Below are positions 9,532 to 17,898 of a stretch of 59,970 nt of DNA, in pieces (positions within the stretch are counted from its first letter, which is position 1; each line of letters opens with the position of its first letter). The position numbers and the translations under genes are program-made. The notes under the pieces were generated by a model. It did no database searches and had not been told where the DNA came from. It saw only the letters and a list, made by a program, of their open reading frames with translations. This DNA is from JAKFDI01 sp044508835 (GTDB lineage: Bacteria; Pseudomonadota; Gammaproteobacteria; Burkholderiales; Burkholderiaceae_C), in contig JBIQHD010000029.1 of NCBI GenBank assembly GCA_044508835.1, positions 1 to 59,970 of the forward strand, given 5' to 3'.

Positions 9532-10158
9532 TCACTTGATCGTGGTGCCGAGCACCTGCAGGTAGGCGATCAGCGCCTCGAGCTCGGTCTTGCCCTTCAC
9601 CTCGTCGGGCGACTTCGCCACTTCCTCGTCGGTATAGGGCGCGCCGAGCGTGCGCAGCGCGCGCATCTTCGGCGGCAGCCTGGCCGGGTCGACGGTGGCC
9701 GTGGCCAGCCAGGGGTACGACGGCATGTTCGACTCGGGCACCACGTCGCGCGGGTTGATGAGGTGGATGCGGTGCCACTCGTCGCTGTACTTGCCGCCCA
9801 CGCGGTGCAGGTCGGGACCGGTGCGCTTGCTGCCCCACTGGAACGGGCGGTCGTAGACGAACTCGCCGGCCGTGGAGTAGTGGCCGTAGCGCAGCGTCTC
9901 CGCGCGGAACGGCCGGATCATCTGCGAGTGGCAGTTGTAGCAACCCTCGCGCACGTAGATGTCGCGCCCCGCCACCTGCAGCGCGGTGTAGGGCTTGAGG
10001 CCCGGCGCCGGCTGGGTGGTCGAGTGCTGGAAGTACAGCGGCACGATCTCCACGATGCCGCCGACGGCGACCACGATGAGGATCAGCACGATCATCAGGA
10101 AATTGTTGGTCTCGATCTTCTCGTGCGAGAAGCCGGCCTTGTCTTGCGCTTGCGCCAT
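9532..10158 (-). CDS. ccoO: cbb3 cytochrome c oxidase subunit II (monoheme cytochrome c)
   Basis: The 208 residues contain an N-terminal anchor (NFLMIVLILIVVAVGGIVEI) and a periplasmic cytochrome c domain with heme motif CYNCH. RTGPDLHRVGGKYSDEWH and the Met-containing NMPSYPWL (axial ligand region) are also present. CcoO passes electrons from CcoP to the binuclear centre. It follows ccoN by 12 bp. Family length is normal. Confidence 0.97.
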   Translation of the reverse strand: MAQAQDKAGFSHEKIETNNFLMIVLILIVVAVGGIVEIVPLYFQHSTTQPAPGLKPYTALQVAGRDIYVREGCYNCHSQMIRPFRAETLRYGHYSTAGEFVYDRPFQWGSKRTGPDLHRVGGKYSDEWHRIHLINPRDVVPESNMPSYPWLATATVDPARLPPKMRALRTLGAPYTDEEVAKSPDEVKGKTELEALIAYLQVLGTTIK

Positions 10159-10170
10159 GTGTCGGTCTCC

Positions 10171-11634
10171 TCAGGCGTGGGCCGCGGCCATTTGCGGGAT
10201 GCGCACCGGCTCGTAGCGCCCGGCGGTGGCGGTCTTCACCACGTTCCAGGCCATGATCACCATGCCCGCGAGGTACAGCAGCCCGCCGAGCAGGCGGATC
10301 ACGTAGAACGGGTAGCTCGCCTTCACGCTCTCGACGAAGCTGTAGACCAGCGTGCCGTCGGGGTTGACCGCGCGCCACATCAGGCCCTGCATCACGCCGG
10401 CGATCCACATCGCGGCGATGTAGAGCACGATGCCGATGCAGGCGATCCAGAAGTGCAGCTCGATGGCGCGCACGCTGTACATCGTCGTGCGGCCGAACAT
10501 GCGCGGCACCAGGTAGTAGAGCGAGCCCATGGTGATCAGGCCCACCCAGCCGATCGCGCCGGAGTGCACGTGCCCGATCGTCCAGTCGGTGTAGTGCGAC
10601 AGCGCGTTCACCGTCTTGATGGACATCATCGGCCCCTCGAAGGTCGACATGCCGTAGAACGACAGCGAGACGATGAGGAACTTCAGGATCGGGTCGTCGC
10701 GCAGCTTGTGCCAGGCGCCCGACAGCGTCATCATCCCGTTGATCATCCCGCCCCAGCTGGGCGCGAGCAGCACCAGCGAGAACACCATGCCCACGCTCTG
10801 CGCCCAGTCGGGCAGCGCGGTGTAGTGCAGGTGGTGGGGGCCGGCCCACATGTAGGTGAAGATCAGCGCCCAGAAGTGCACGATCGACAGCCGGTAGCTG
10901 TAGACCGGGCGCTCGGCCTGCTTCGGGATGAAGTAGTACATCATCCCGAGGAAGCCCGTCGTCAGCAGGAAGCCGACCGCGTTGTGGCCGTACCACCACT
11001 GCACCATCGCGTCCTGCACGCCGGCATAGGCCGAGTAGCTCTTGTCCAGGCTCACCGGCAGGGCCGCGCTGTTGACGATGTGCAGCAGCGCGATCGCCAG
11101 GATGAAGGCGCCGTAGAACCAGTTCGCCACGTAGATGTGGCGCACGCGGCGCACGGCGATGGTGCCGAAGAACACCACCGCGTAGGCGACCCACACGACC
11201 GCGATCAGCAGGTCGAGCGGCCATTCGAGCTCGGCGTATTCCTTGCCGCTGGTCATGCCCAGCGGCAACGTGACGACGGCGCCCACCAGCACCGCCTGCC
11301 AGCCCCAGAAGGTGAAGGACGCGAGCCTGGGCAGGAACAGCGCCGCCTGCGAGGTGCGCTGCACCACGTAGTAGCTGGTGCCGATCAGCGCGTTCACGCC
11401 GAAGGCGAAGATCACCGCGTTGGTGTGCAGCGGGCGCAGCCGCCCGTAGCTGAGCCATGCGATGTCGAAGTTGAGCGCCGGCCAGGCGAGCTGCGCGGCG
11501 ATGAACACGCCCACCGCCATGCCCACCACGCCCCAGAACACCGAGGCCAGCGCGAACAGGCGCACCGCCGAGTCGTCGTAGACCGCCGGTCTCGCGGCGG
11601 ATGCCGCCGAGCCTGCCGCCGTGGCTAGAGCCAT
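10171..11634 (-). CDS. ccoN: cbb3 cytochrome c oxidase catalytic subunit I
   Basis: The start at ATG 11634 has a strong AGGAGA site and gives 487 residues. Upstream in-frame codons would run into the promoter. About 12 membrane helices carry the heme-copper residues: His in RPLHTNAVIF (low-spin heme), GHNAVGF, AGPHHLHY (CuB ligands) and DWTIGHVHSGAIGW (heme b3 and low-spin heme). The cross-linking Tyr of the cbb3 class lies in the YSYRLSIVHFW helix. It reduces oxygen to water with high affinity. It is the first gene of ccoNOQPGH and is preceded by FNR boxes. Confidence 0.97.
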   Translation of the reverse strand: MALATAAGSAASAARPAVYDDSAVRLFALASVFWGVVGMAVGVFIAAQLAWPALNFDIAWLSYGRLRPLHTNAVIFAFGVNALIGTSYYVVQRTSQAALFLPRLASFTFWGWQAVLVGAVVTLPLGMTSGKEYAELEWPLDLLIAVVWVAYAVVFFGTIAVRRVRHIYVANWFYGAFILAIALLHIVNSAALPVSLDKSYSAYAGVQDAMVQWWYGHNAVGFLLTTGFLGMMYYFIPKQAERPVYSYRLSIVHFWALIFTYMWAGPHHLHYTALPDWAQSVGMVFSLVLLAPSWGGMINGMMTLSGAWHKLRDDPILKFLIVSLSFYGMSTFEGPMMSIKTVNALSHYTDWTIGHVHSGAIGWVGLITMGSLYYLVPRMFGRTTMYSVRAIELHFWIACIGIVLYIAAMWIAGVMQGLMWRAVNPDGTLVYSFVESVKASYPFYVIRLLGGLLYLAGMVIMAWNVVKTATAGRYEPVRIPQMAAAHA

Positions 11635-11650
11635 GTCTTTCTCCTGAGAA

Positions 11651-11664
11651 CAGATCCTGATCAA
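11651..11664 (-). promoter_or_regulatory. Second, near-consensus FNR box upstream of ccoN
   Basis: On the minus strand the sequence is TTGATCAGGATCTG, which matches TTGAT-N4-ATC of the FNR box with the last two bases off. It would overlap the predicted transcription start near 11660, so it is better placed to repress or modulate than to activate. Confidence 0.5.
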
Positions 11665-11666
11665 GG

Positions 11667-11708
11667 ATTGTTCGCAAGAGGGTTATTTCTGGTCTTGACC
11701 GGCGTCAA
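11667..11708 (-). promoter_or_regulatory. ccoN promoter with class II FNR box
   Basis: TTGACCGGCGTCAA (11695-11708) is a perfect TTGAC-N4-GTCAA palindrome. On the minus strand it is followed after 22 bp by AACAAT (11672-11667), a 4/6 -10 match. The implied start near 11660 puts the box centre at about -41.5, the classic FNR-dependent position, 26 bp before the ccoN ATG. The box lies inside the last codons of ccoS. Confidence 0.75.
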
Positions 11709-11853
11709 CCTGCAGTGGGTCGGCCTCCAAAATCCGGCCGCCCTCGCGCTCGAGGTCGTCGAACTGGCCGCGCCACAGCGACCAGGCGAACAGGCCGATG
11801 AGCGCGAACACCAGCAGCACCGACAGCGGGATGAGCAGGAACAGCACGTCCAT
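11683..11853 (-). CDS. ccoS: CcoS, cbb3 oxidase assembly protein
   Basis: The 56-residue protein MDVLFLLIPLSVLLVFALIG has a single N-terminal helix, then the conserved FAWSLWRGQFDDLEREGGRIL region of the CcoS family. CcoS is needed for cofactor insertion into cbb3 oxidase. It starts 5 bp after the ccoI stop. Its last codons double as the FNR-type site of the ccoN promoter. Confidence 0.94.
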   Translation of the reverse strand: MDVLFLLIPLSVLLVFALIGLFAWSLWRGQFDDLEREGGRILEADPLQVDAGQDQK

Positions 11854-11858
11854 GGCGT

Positions 11859-14141
11859 TCAGCCCCGCGCCAGCCGCAGCGCGTTGAGCACCACCACCAG
11901 CGAGCTGGCCGCCATGCCGAGGCCCGCGGCCCACGGCGGCAGCCACCCCACCAGCGCGAGCGGGATGCAGGCCGCGTTGTAGGCCGCCGCCCAGCCGAGG
12001 TTCTGGCGCACGACGCGCAGGGTGCGCACCGCGAGCTCGCGCGCATCGGCCACGTCGCCGAGCCGGCTGCCGAGCACGATGGCGTCGGCCCGCGACTTGG
12101 CGATCTCCGCCCCGTGGCCGAAGGCGAAGGAGACGTCGGCGCGCGCCAGCACCGGCGCGTCGTTGATGCCGTCGCCGACCATCGCCACGCGATGCCCCTC
12201 GGCCTGGGCCTGCGCCAGCGCGGCCAGCTTGCCCTCGGGCAAGACGTCGCCGCGCGCGTCGTCGATGCCGGCGGCCGCGGCCACGACCGCCACGCGCGGC
12301 GCACGGTCGCCCGACAGCAGCGCCACGTGCACGCCGGCGCGCTGCAGCCGCTGCACGGCGGCCTGCGAATCGGGCCGCAGGCGCTCGGCGAACTCGAAGC
12401 GCACCCAGGGCTCGCCCGCCGGGCCGAACCACACTTCGCTGCCGCTGGCGGGCGCATCGCCGGCCGCGGCGCCGCCCTCGCCCACCCACGACGCGCCGCC
12501 GAGGCGCCAGCGCCGGCCGTCCGCCGTCCGCGCCTGCAGCCCCCGGCCGGGAATCTCCTCGACCGCCTGCCATGTCGCCGCGGCGCCGGGCGCGGCGGCG
12601 GCCAGGGACCGCGACAGCGGATGCCCCGAGCGTGCCGCGAGCGAGGCCGCCTGCGCGAGCAGCGCCTGGGCGTCGCGCCCCTGCGCCGCGGGCTGCAGCT
12701 CGACGCGCGCCAGCTCCGGCTGCTCCTGCGTCAGCGTGCCGGTCTTGTCGACGAACAGCCAGTCGATGCGCGCCAGCGCCTCCAGCGCCTCCAGCCGCTG
12801 CAGCAGCACGCCGCGCCGCGCCAGCGCGCCGGTGGCCGCCAGCAGCGCCGAGGGCGTCGCGAGCGACAGCGCGCACGGGCAGGTGACGATCAGCACCGAC
12901 ACCGCCACCCACACCGCGCGCGCCGGGTCGATGAACGACCACACGGCCGCCGCCCCCGCGGCCAGCAGCAGCACGCCCCACAGGAACGGCCCGGCGATGC
13001 GGTCGACGAGGCGCACCGCCTCGGGCCGCTGCGTCAGCGCGCCGCGCATCAGCGCCACGATGGCCTCGTAGCGCGTGTCGGCGCCGACGCGCTGCACGCG
13101 CATCTCGATCGGCGCGGCGAGGTTCAGGCTGCCGGCGACGAGCTCGTCGCCGACCTCCTTCGCCACCGCCTGCGACTCGCCGGTGAGCAGCGCCTCGTCG
13201 GCCTGGGTGCGGCCCTCGAGCAGCACGCCGTCGGCGGGAAAGGCCTGCCCTGCCGCCACGCGCACCCGGTCGCCGGCACGCAGCTGCCGCGGGCTCACCG
13301 GCGTGGCGCTGCCGTCGGCGGCGATGCGCTGCACGCTCTCGGGCAGCCGCGCCACCGCGCCTTCGAGGGCGGCCGCCACGCGGTGCCGCGCGCGCAGCTC
13401 CAGCCAGCGCCCGGCCAGCAGGAAGCACACGAACATCGTCAGCGAATCGAAATAGACCTCGGTGCCGAAGATGCCGCCCGGCTGGAAGGTGGCGCCCGAG
13501 CTGGCCACGAAGGCGACGACGATGCCCACGGACACCGGCACGTCCATGCCGATGCGCCCGGCGCGCAGCTGCTTCCACGCGCCCGAGAAGAAGGCCTGCG
13601 ACGAGAACAGCAGCACCGGCAGGCTCAGCAGCCAGCTCGCCCACTGCAGCAGGCGCAGCAGCTCGGGCTCGATGTCACCGGGCGCGGCCACGTAGGCGGG
13701 CGTGGCGTACATCATGACCTGCATCATGCAGAACGCGGCGACGAAGAGCTGCCACAGCGAACGCCGCGCCTCGGCGGCGCGCAGCGCGCGCTCGGGCGCC
13801 GCCGCGTCGGGGACGGCGCCGTAGCCGGCGGCCTCGACGGCGCCGATCAGCGCCGAGGCCGAGGTCCGGGCCGGGTCCCAGCGCACCTCGCCGCGCGAGC
13901 CGCTCGCGCTCACCCGCGCGTCGAGCACGCCGCCCACGCGCAGCAGCGCGTTCTCGATGATGCCGGCGCAGGCGCCGCAGGTCATGCCCGAGAACTGCAG
14001 CCGCGACACCGCCTCGGCCGCGCCCTGCGCGTCGCGCGTCCAGACGGTGAAGGCGCCGAGCTCCTGCGGGTCGTCGAGCACGGCCAGCCGGCCGGCCGCG
14101 GCGCGCGCCGCGGGGCTGTCGAAGGAGGTGCTCGCGGTCAT
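11859..14141 (-). CDS. ccoI: Copper-translocating P1B-type ATPase CcoI
   Basis: The start at ATG 14141 (MTASTSFDSP) gives 760 residues. An open extension upstream is antisense to the DUF192 gene and not credible. An N-terminal HMA domain with GMTCGACAG precedes eight membrane helices with the CPC ion motif (TCPCALSLATP). LLTGESQAV, DKTGTLTQ and MVGDGINDAPVLARAD are the actuator, phosphorylation and hinge motifs. CcoI exports or delivers copper for the CuB centre of cbb3 oxidase. With ccoS it forms the assembly half of the cluster. Confidence 0.96.
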   Translation of the reverse strand: MTASTSFDSPAARAAAGRLAVLDDPQELGAFTVWTRDAQGAAEAVSRLQFSGMTCGACAGIIENALLRVGGVLDARVSASGSRGEVRWDPARTSASALIGAVEAAGYGAVPDAAAPERALRAAEARRSLWQLFVAAFCMMQVMMYATPAYVAAPGDIEPELLRLLQWASWLLSLPVLLFSSQAFFSGAWKQLRAGRIGMDVPVSVGIVVAFVASSGATFQPGGIFGTEVYFDSLTMFVCFLLAGRWLELRARHRVAAALEGAVARLPESVQRIAADGSATPVSPRQLRAGDRVRVAAGQAFPADGVLLEGRTQADEALLTGESQAVAKEVGDELVAGSLNLAAPIEMRVQRVGADTRYEAIVALMRGALTQRPEAVRLVDRIAGPFLWGVLLLAAGAAAVWSFIDPARAVWVAVSVLIVTCPCALSLATPSALLAATGALARRGVLLQRLEALEALARIDWLFVDKTGTLTQEQPELARVELQPAAQGRDAQALLAQAASLAARSGHPLSRSLAAAAPGAAATWQAVEEIPGRGLQARTADGRRWRLGGASWVGEGGAAAGDAPASGSEVWFGPAGEPWVRFEFAERLRPDSQAAVQRLQRAGVHVALLSGDRAPRVAVVAAAAGIDDARGDVLPEGKLAALAQAQAEGHRVAMVGDGINDAPVLARADVSFAFGHGAEIAKSRADAIVLGSRLGDVADARELAVRTLRVVRQNLGWAAAYNAACIPLALVGWLPPWAAGLGMAASSLVVVLNALRLARG

Positions 14142-14215
14142 CGAAGGGGTGGGATCGCTGCGTCGTGGCGGGTGGGCGCATGGCCCGCGCCCGTGCCCGC
14201 CGGGTGGGAGGCACG

Positions 14216-14221
14216 GATAAT
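14216..14221 (+). promoter_or_regulatory. Candidate -10 element for the DUF192 gene
   Basis: GATAAT lies 25 bp before the ATG at 14247, in the 105-bp divergent gap to ccoI. No good -35 was found. Confidence 0.4.
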
Positions 14222-14246
14222 CTAGCGGCCACCCACCCCGCCGCAG

Positions 14247-14693
14247 ATGATCTACGTCAAGTCGTTCCTCGCCGCCGCCCTGCTCGCGCTCGCCGTCCCG
14301 GCCGGCGCGCAGACCGGCCCGCAGAAGCTGCCCACGGTCCGCCTCAACGCCGGCATGCACCTGATCCAGGCCGAGGTGGCGCAGACGCCGGACGAGCGCG
14401 CCACCGGCCTGATGTTCCGCGAGACCATGGGCGCCAACGAAGGCATGCTGTTCGCCTTCGAGCAGCCGGGCACGCAGTGCTTCTGGATGAAGAACACCCT
14501 GCTGCCGCTGTCCATCGCCTTCCTCGCCGACGACGGCACGGTGGTGAACATCGCCGACATGCAGCCGAAGACGCTCGACTCGCACTGCTCGGAGCGGCCG
14601 GTGCGCTACGTGCTGGAGATGAACCAGGGCTGGTTCGCCAAGCGCGGCGTCAAGGCCGGCAGCCGGATCGGCGGCCCGCCCTTCAAGCGCTAG
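14247..14693 (+). CDS. DUF192 family exported protein
   Basis: The 148 residues start with a Sec signal peptide (MIYVKSFLAAALLALAVPAGAQ) that leaves a ~126-residue DUF192 domain. TPDERATGLMFRETMGANEGMLFAFEQPGTQCFWMKNT is the signature region, followed by PLSIAFLADDGTVVNI. The family has a small beta fold of unknown function and is widespread in proteobacteria. It is divergent from ccoI and forms a single-gene unit. Confidence 0.9.
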   Translation: MIYVKSFLAAALLALAVPAGAQTGPQKLPTVRLNAGMHLIQAEVAQTPDERATGLMFRETMGANEGMLFAFEQPGTQCFWMKNTLLPLSIAFLADDGTVVNIADMQPKTLDSHCSERPVRYVLEMNQGWFAKRGVKAGSRIGGPPFKR

Positions 14694-14698
14694 GACGA

Positions 14699-14770
14699 AC
14701 CACCCCCTGCGCGCTTCGCGCGCCCCCTCGAAGGGGGCAGCACCAGCGGACCGGCAAAGCCGAATCCGCG
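14699..14770. repeat. REP-like GC-rich intergenic element
   Basis: The stretch contains CGCGCTTCGCGCG and CCCCCTCGAAGGGGG, two back-to-back perfect hairpins, then GCAGCACCAGCGGACCGGC. Elements of this style recur between genes in many Burkholderiales genomes. Only one copy is visible here, so the repeat status is inferred. It follows the DUF192 stop and may serve as its transcription end. Confidence 0.5.
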
Positions 14771-14835
14771 GTGTTCGCTTGATCGCCGGCTCGGGAATCG
14801 TGAGATGCGCCGAGCGTCGTACAGGAACCGAGACG

Positions 14836-14865
14836 AAGAAGGCCGGTCTTGCAACCGGCCTTCTT
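14836..14865 (-). terminator. Terminator of sodB
   Basis: A perfect 12-bp stem AAGAAGGCCGGT / ACCGGCCTTCTT with a 6-nt loop, 24 bp past the sodB stop. The arms are A/T-ended on both strands, so it could also stop + strand transcription from DUF192. Confidence 0.8.
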
Positions 14866-14889
14866 GTTCACGCGGAGCGAGTGCACCGG

Positions 14890-15471
14890 TCAGGCGAAGT
14901 TCTTCTCCGCGAAGTCCCAGTTCACGAGCGAGGCAAGGAAGGTCTCGACGAACTTCGGGCGCAGGTTGCGGTAGTCGATGTAGTAGGCGTGCTCCCACAC
15001 GTCGATGGTCAGCAGCGCCTTGTCGCCGGTGGTCAGCGGCGTGCCGGCCGCGCCCATGTTGACGATGTCCACCGTGCCGTCGGGCTTCTTCACGAGCCAG
15101 GTCCAGCCCGAGCCGAAGTTGCCCACCGCGCTCTTGGTGAAGGCTTCCTTGAAGGCGGCGTAGCTGCCGAACTTGGCGTTGATCGCCTCGGCCAGCTTGC
15201 CCTTGGGCTCGCCGCCGCCCTGCGGCTTCATGCAGCTCCAGAAGAAGGTGTGGTTCCAGATCTGCGCGGCGTTGTTGTAGATGCCGCCGGAGGACTTCTT
15301 CACGATCTCCTCGAGCGGCATGCTCTCGAACTCGGTGCCCTTCTGCAGGTTGTTGAGGTTCACGACATAGGCGTTGTGGTGCTTGTCGTGGTGGTATTCC
15401 ATCGTTTCGCGGCTGAGGTGCGGCGCGAGCGCGTCGTGCGCGTACGGCAGCGGCGGCAGGGTGTGTTCCAT
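14890..15471 (-). CDS. sodB: Superoxide dismutase, Fe type
   Basis: The start at ATG 15471 (MEHTLPPLPYAHDALAPHLS) gives 193 residues, the usual size. Metal ligands are in YHHDKHHNAYV, NHTFFWSCM and DVWEHAYYIDYRN. NFGSGWTWLV and the QIWNHTFFW context favour the iron over the manganese type. It dismutates superoxide in the cytoplasm. A longer open frame upstream covers low-quality sequence and is not used. It is a single gene with its own terminator, downstream of xseA. Confidence 0.95.
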   Translation of the reverse strand: MEHTLPPLPYAHDALAPHLSRETMEYHHDKHHNAYVVNLNNLQKGTEFESMPLEEIVKKSSGGIYNNAAQIWNHTFFWSCMKPQGGGEPKGKLAEAINAKFGSYAAFKEAFTKSAVGNFGSGWTWLVKKPDGTVDIVNMGAAGTPLTTGDKALLTIDVWEHAYYIDYRNLRPKFVETFLASLVNWDFAEKNFA

Positions 15472-15586
15472 GGTCGACCTTTCTAAGGAGTTCGTGACGG
15501 AAGGGGTTGCGAGGGAAGGGCTCGGATTGTAGGCAGCCGCCGATGGCCTCTTCCCCAGTGCGGAGGACGCCGCACGCCCCGCGCCG

Positions 15587-16927
15587 TCAGTCCCGCGCGG
15601 CGCGACGGCGCTGGCGCTTGACGGCCACCACGTCGACCTGCGCCCGGCCGTCGGCCAGCACCGCGTCGAGCCGCTGGCCGGCGGCGAGCTGCCGCGCCGA
15701 CACGATAGCGCGCCCGTCGGCATCGGCCAGCCAGGCGTAGCCGCGCTGCAGCACGCGGCTCGGGTCCAGCGCCTGCAGCCGCGCCTGCGCGGCGTCGAGC
15801 TGGTGCTGCTCGCGGGCGAGCGCCGCGTCCAGCGCGCGCGTGCCGCGCCGGGCCAGGCGGTCCAGCGCCGCGGCGCGTTCCGGCGCCTGCCGCGCGGCCG
15901 CCGACTGCAGCCGCGCCGCGAGCGTCGACAGCCGCAGGCGCTGCAGCCCGAGGGCCTGCGCCGGGCGGGCCAGGCGCAGCGCCGCCGCGTCGAGCCGCTG
16001 CGCGCCGGCGTCCAGCGCGTGCCCGACCCGGCGCTGCATCCGCAGCGCCAGGGCGCGCAGGCGCTCGGCGCAGTCGGCCGTGGCGGGCGAGACGAGCTCG
16101 GCCGCCGCCGTGGGCGTGGGCGCGCGCAGGTCGGCGGCGAAGTCGGCGAGCGTCACGTCGGTCTCGTGGCCCACGCCGCTGACCACCGGCAGCGCGCACG
16201 CGGCCACCGCGCGCACCACGCGCTCGTCGTTGAAGGCCCACAGGTCCTCCAGCGAGCCGCCGCCGCGGCAGACGATGAGCACGTCCACCTCGCGGCGCGC
16301 CGACGCGGCGGCGATGGCGCGCGCCAGCGCCGGCGGGGCGTCGGCGCCCTGCACCGGGCTCGGGTACAGCACCACCTGCACGTGGCAGGCGCGGCGCGCG
16401 AGCGCGGTCACCACGTCGTGCAGCGCCGCGGCGCCGGGCGAGGTGACGATGCCGACCGTCCGCGGGAAGGCCGGCAGCGCGCGCTTGCGCGAGGCGTCGA
16501 ACAGGCCCTCGGCCTCGAGCCGCTGCTTCAGCCGCAGGAACTGCTCGAACAGGGCGCCGGCGCCGGCCTGCAGCATCGACTCGACGACGAGCTGCAGCTC
16601 GCCGCGCGCCTCGTACACCGCGAGCCGGCCGCGCAGTTCCACGAGCTGCCCGTCGCGCGGCACGAAGTTCACGAGCGACGCGGCACGCCGGAACATGGCG
16701 CAGCGGACCAGCGCGCTGCCGTCGGCGTCCTTCAGCGAGAAGTAGCAGTGGCCGCTCGCCGCGCGCGAAAAGCCCGACAGTTCGCCGCGTACCGCCACCG
16801 CCGCGAAGCGGCTCGCCAGCGCATCGGCCACCGCCTGCACCAGCGCGGCGACGGACCACACGGGCCGTGTCGTGGGAACCTCAACCACGCGCAAACCCAG
16901 CAGCGGCGCGGCTCCAGAACTCCACAA
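15587..16927 (-). CDS. xseA: Exodeoxyribonuclease VII large subunit
   Basis: The protein of up to 446 residues has the N-terminal OB fold (VWSVAALVQAVADAL ... VRGELSGFSRAASGHCYFSLKD). The catalytic domain carries GIVTSPGAAALHDVVT, VDVLIVCRGGGSLEDLWAFNDE and PVVSGVGHETDVTLADFAAD, followed by a long coiled coil. It degrades single-stranded DNA to oligonucleotides together with XseB, which is not in this window. No ATG precedes the conserved start. TTG at 16927 or GTG at 16888 (VVEVPTTRPVWS) are the options, and neither has a good ribosome site. Confidence 0.93.
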   Translation of the reverse strand: MWSSGAAPLLGLRVVEVPTTRPVWSVAALVQAVADALASRFAAVAVRGELSGFSRAASGHCYFSLKDADGSALVRCAMFRRAASLVNFVPRDGQLVELRGRLAVYEARGELQLVVESMLQAGAGALFEQFLRLKQRLEAEGLFDASRKRALPAFPRTVGIVTSPGAAALHDVVTALARRACHVQVVLYPSPVQGADAPPALARAIAAASARREVDVLIVCRGGGSLEDLWAFNDERVVRAVAACALPVVSGVGHETDVTLADFAADLRAPTPTAAAELVSPATADCAERLRALALRMQRRVGHALDAGAQRLDAAALRLARPAQALGLQRLRLSTLAARLQSAAARQAPERAAALDRLARRGTRALDAALAREQHQLDAAQARLQALDPSRVLQRGYAWLADADGRAIVSARQLAAGQRLDAVLADGRAQVDVVAVKRQRRRAARD

Positions 16928-17093
16928 CCGCGCCGGCTGTGGCCCGGCGGGCCGACATGCCCGTCACGGCGCTTTCACAATCGCGCAACCCATTGATTTT
17001 CATGAGTATTTTTCTGCCTAAAGTTTGAGCAATCCGACGCGGGCCCTGCATTTGCGTGGGCTGGCGGCAGGCGGGCGGCCGTTGCCCACAAAG

Positions 17094-17102
17094 TTATCCA
17101 CA
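17094..17102 (+). promoter_or_regulatory. Perfect DnaA box upstream of exbB
   Basis: TTATCCACA, in the context ACAAAGTTATCCACAG, lies in the 320-bp gap 16928-17247. That gap also holds an AT-rich patch (16990-17030) that may carry the xseA promoter. A single strict box is seen, about 90 bp upstream of the predicted exbB -10. Confidence 0.6.
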
Positions 17103-17166
17103 GTTGCGGTGGATTGTCGGCAGGAGAGGCGGGCGTGAGCGGCGACACACCTGCGCGGGCCGCGTG

Positions 17167-17195
17167 TCGACCCTCGGGAACCGCGGCGCCATAAT
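17167..17195 (+). promoter_or_regulatory. Candidate promoter of exbB-exbD-lpxK operon
   Basis: TCGACC (17167-17172, 4/6 to TTGACA) is spaced 17 bp from CATAAT (17190-17195, 5/6 to TATAAT). The coding start follows 53 bp later. Confidence 0.5.
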
Positions 17196-17247
17196 CGCCC
17201 GGCTTCGAAAAGCCCCGGCACGAGCGCCGAACACCGAAGGGACGCGA

Positions 17248-17898
17248 TTGTTTTCGATCATACAAGCCGCTGGTTGGCCCATCTGGCCCCTGATCCTCTG
17301 CTCCATCGTGGCGCTGGCCATCGTGATCGAGCGCTTCGTGAGCCTGCGCGCCGTCAAGGTGGCGCCGCCCAAGCTGCTCGATGAGGTGATGTCGGTCACC
17401 CGCAGCACCCTGCCCCCGCCCGACGTGGTGAACAAGCTGGCCGAGAACTCCGTGCTCGGCCAGGTGCTGGCCAGCGGCCTGCGCAGCGTGGTGGCCGATC
17501 CCCGCATCACCGACGAGCAGCTGCGCGAATCCTTCGAGGCCGCCGGCCGCACCGCGGTGCACCAGCTCGAGCGCTTCCTGAACTCGCTGGGCACCGTGGC
17601 CTCGGCCGCGCCGCTGCTGGGGCTGCTGGGCACGGTGATCGGCATGATCGAGATCTTCGGCTCGCAGTCGCCCACCGGCGGCAACAACCCGGCGATGCTG
17701 GCGCACGGCATCTCGATCGCGCTCTACAACACCGCCTTCGGGCTGATCATCGCCATCCCGGCGCTGATGTTCTACCGCTACTTCCGCGGCCGGGTGGACG
17801 ACTTCACGCTCGAGCTCGAACAGGCCGCGCACCGCATGGCGCCGCACCTGATGCGCTTCTCGGTCGCGCGCACCGCGCCGCAAGACGTGCGCCGATGA
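17248..17898 (+). CDS. exbB: ExbB/TolQ/MotA family proton channel protein
   Basis: The start at TTG 17248, after CGAAGGGACGCG, gives 216 residues beginning MFSIIQAAGWPIWPL, the conserved start of this family in betaproteobacteria. Three membrane helices are visible: residues ~10-30, and the pair around ASAAPLLGLLGTVIGMI and ISIALYNTAFGLIIAIPALMFYR. It forms the pentameric proton channel with ExbD to energise a TonB/Tol-type partner. No TonB gene is adjacent, and the linkage to lpxK, kdsB and adk is standard for the order. It overlaps exbD by 4 bp. Confidence 0.93.
   Translation: MFSIIQAAGWPIWPLILCSIVALAIVIERFVSLRAVKVAPPKLLDEVMSVTRSTLPPPDVVNKLAENSVLGQVLASGLRSVVADPRITDEQLRESFEAAGRTAVHQLERFLNSLGTVASAAPLLGLLGTVIGMIEIFGSQSPTGGNNPAMLAHGISIALYNTAFGLIIAIPALMFYRYFRGRVDDFTLELEQAAHRMAPHLMRFSVARTAPQDVRR

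Noticed and set aside
14142..14585. Upstream extension of CcoI to about 908 residues
   Set aside because: The added part is antisense to the DUF192 gene with its signal peptide, and it is not conserved in CcoI.
17094..17102. DnaA box as replication origin
   Set aside because: Only one strict box, no DnaA-box array, no dnaA/dnaN/gidA neighbours and no AT-rich unwinding element of suitable size.
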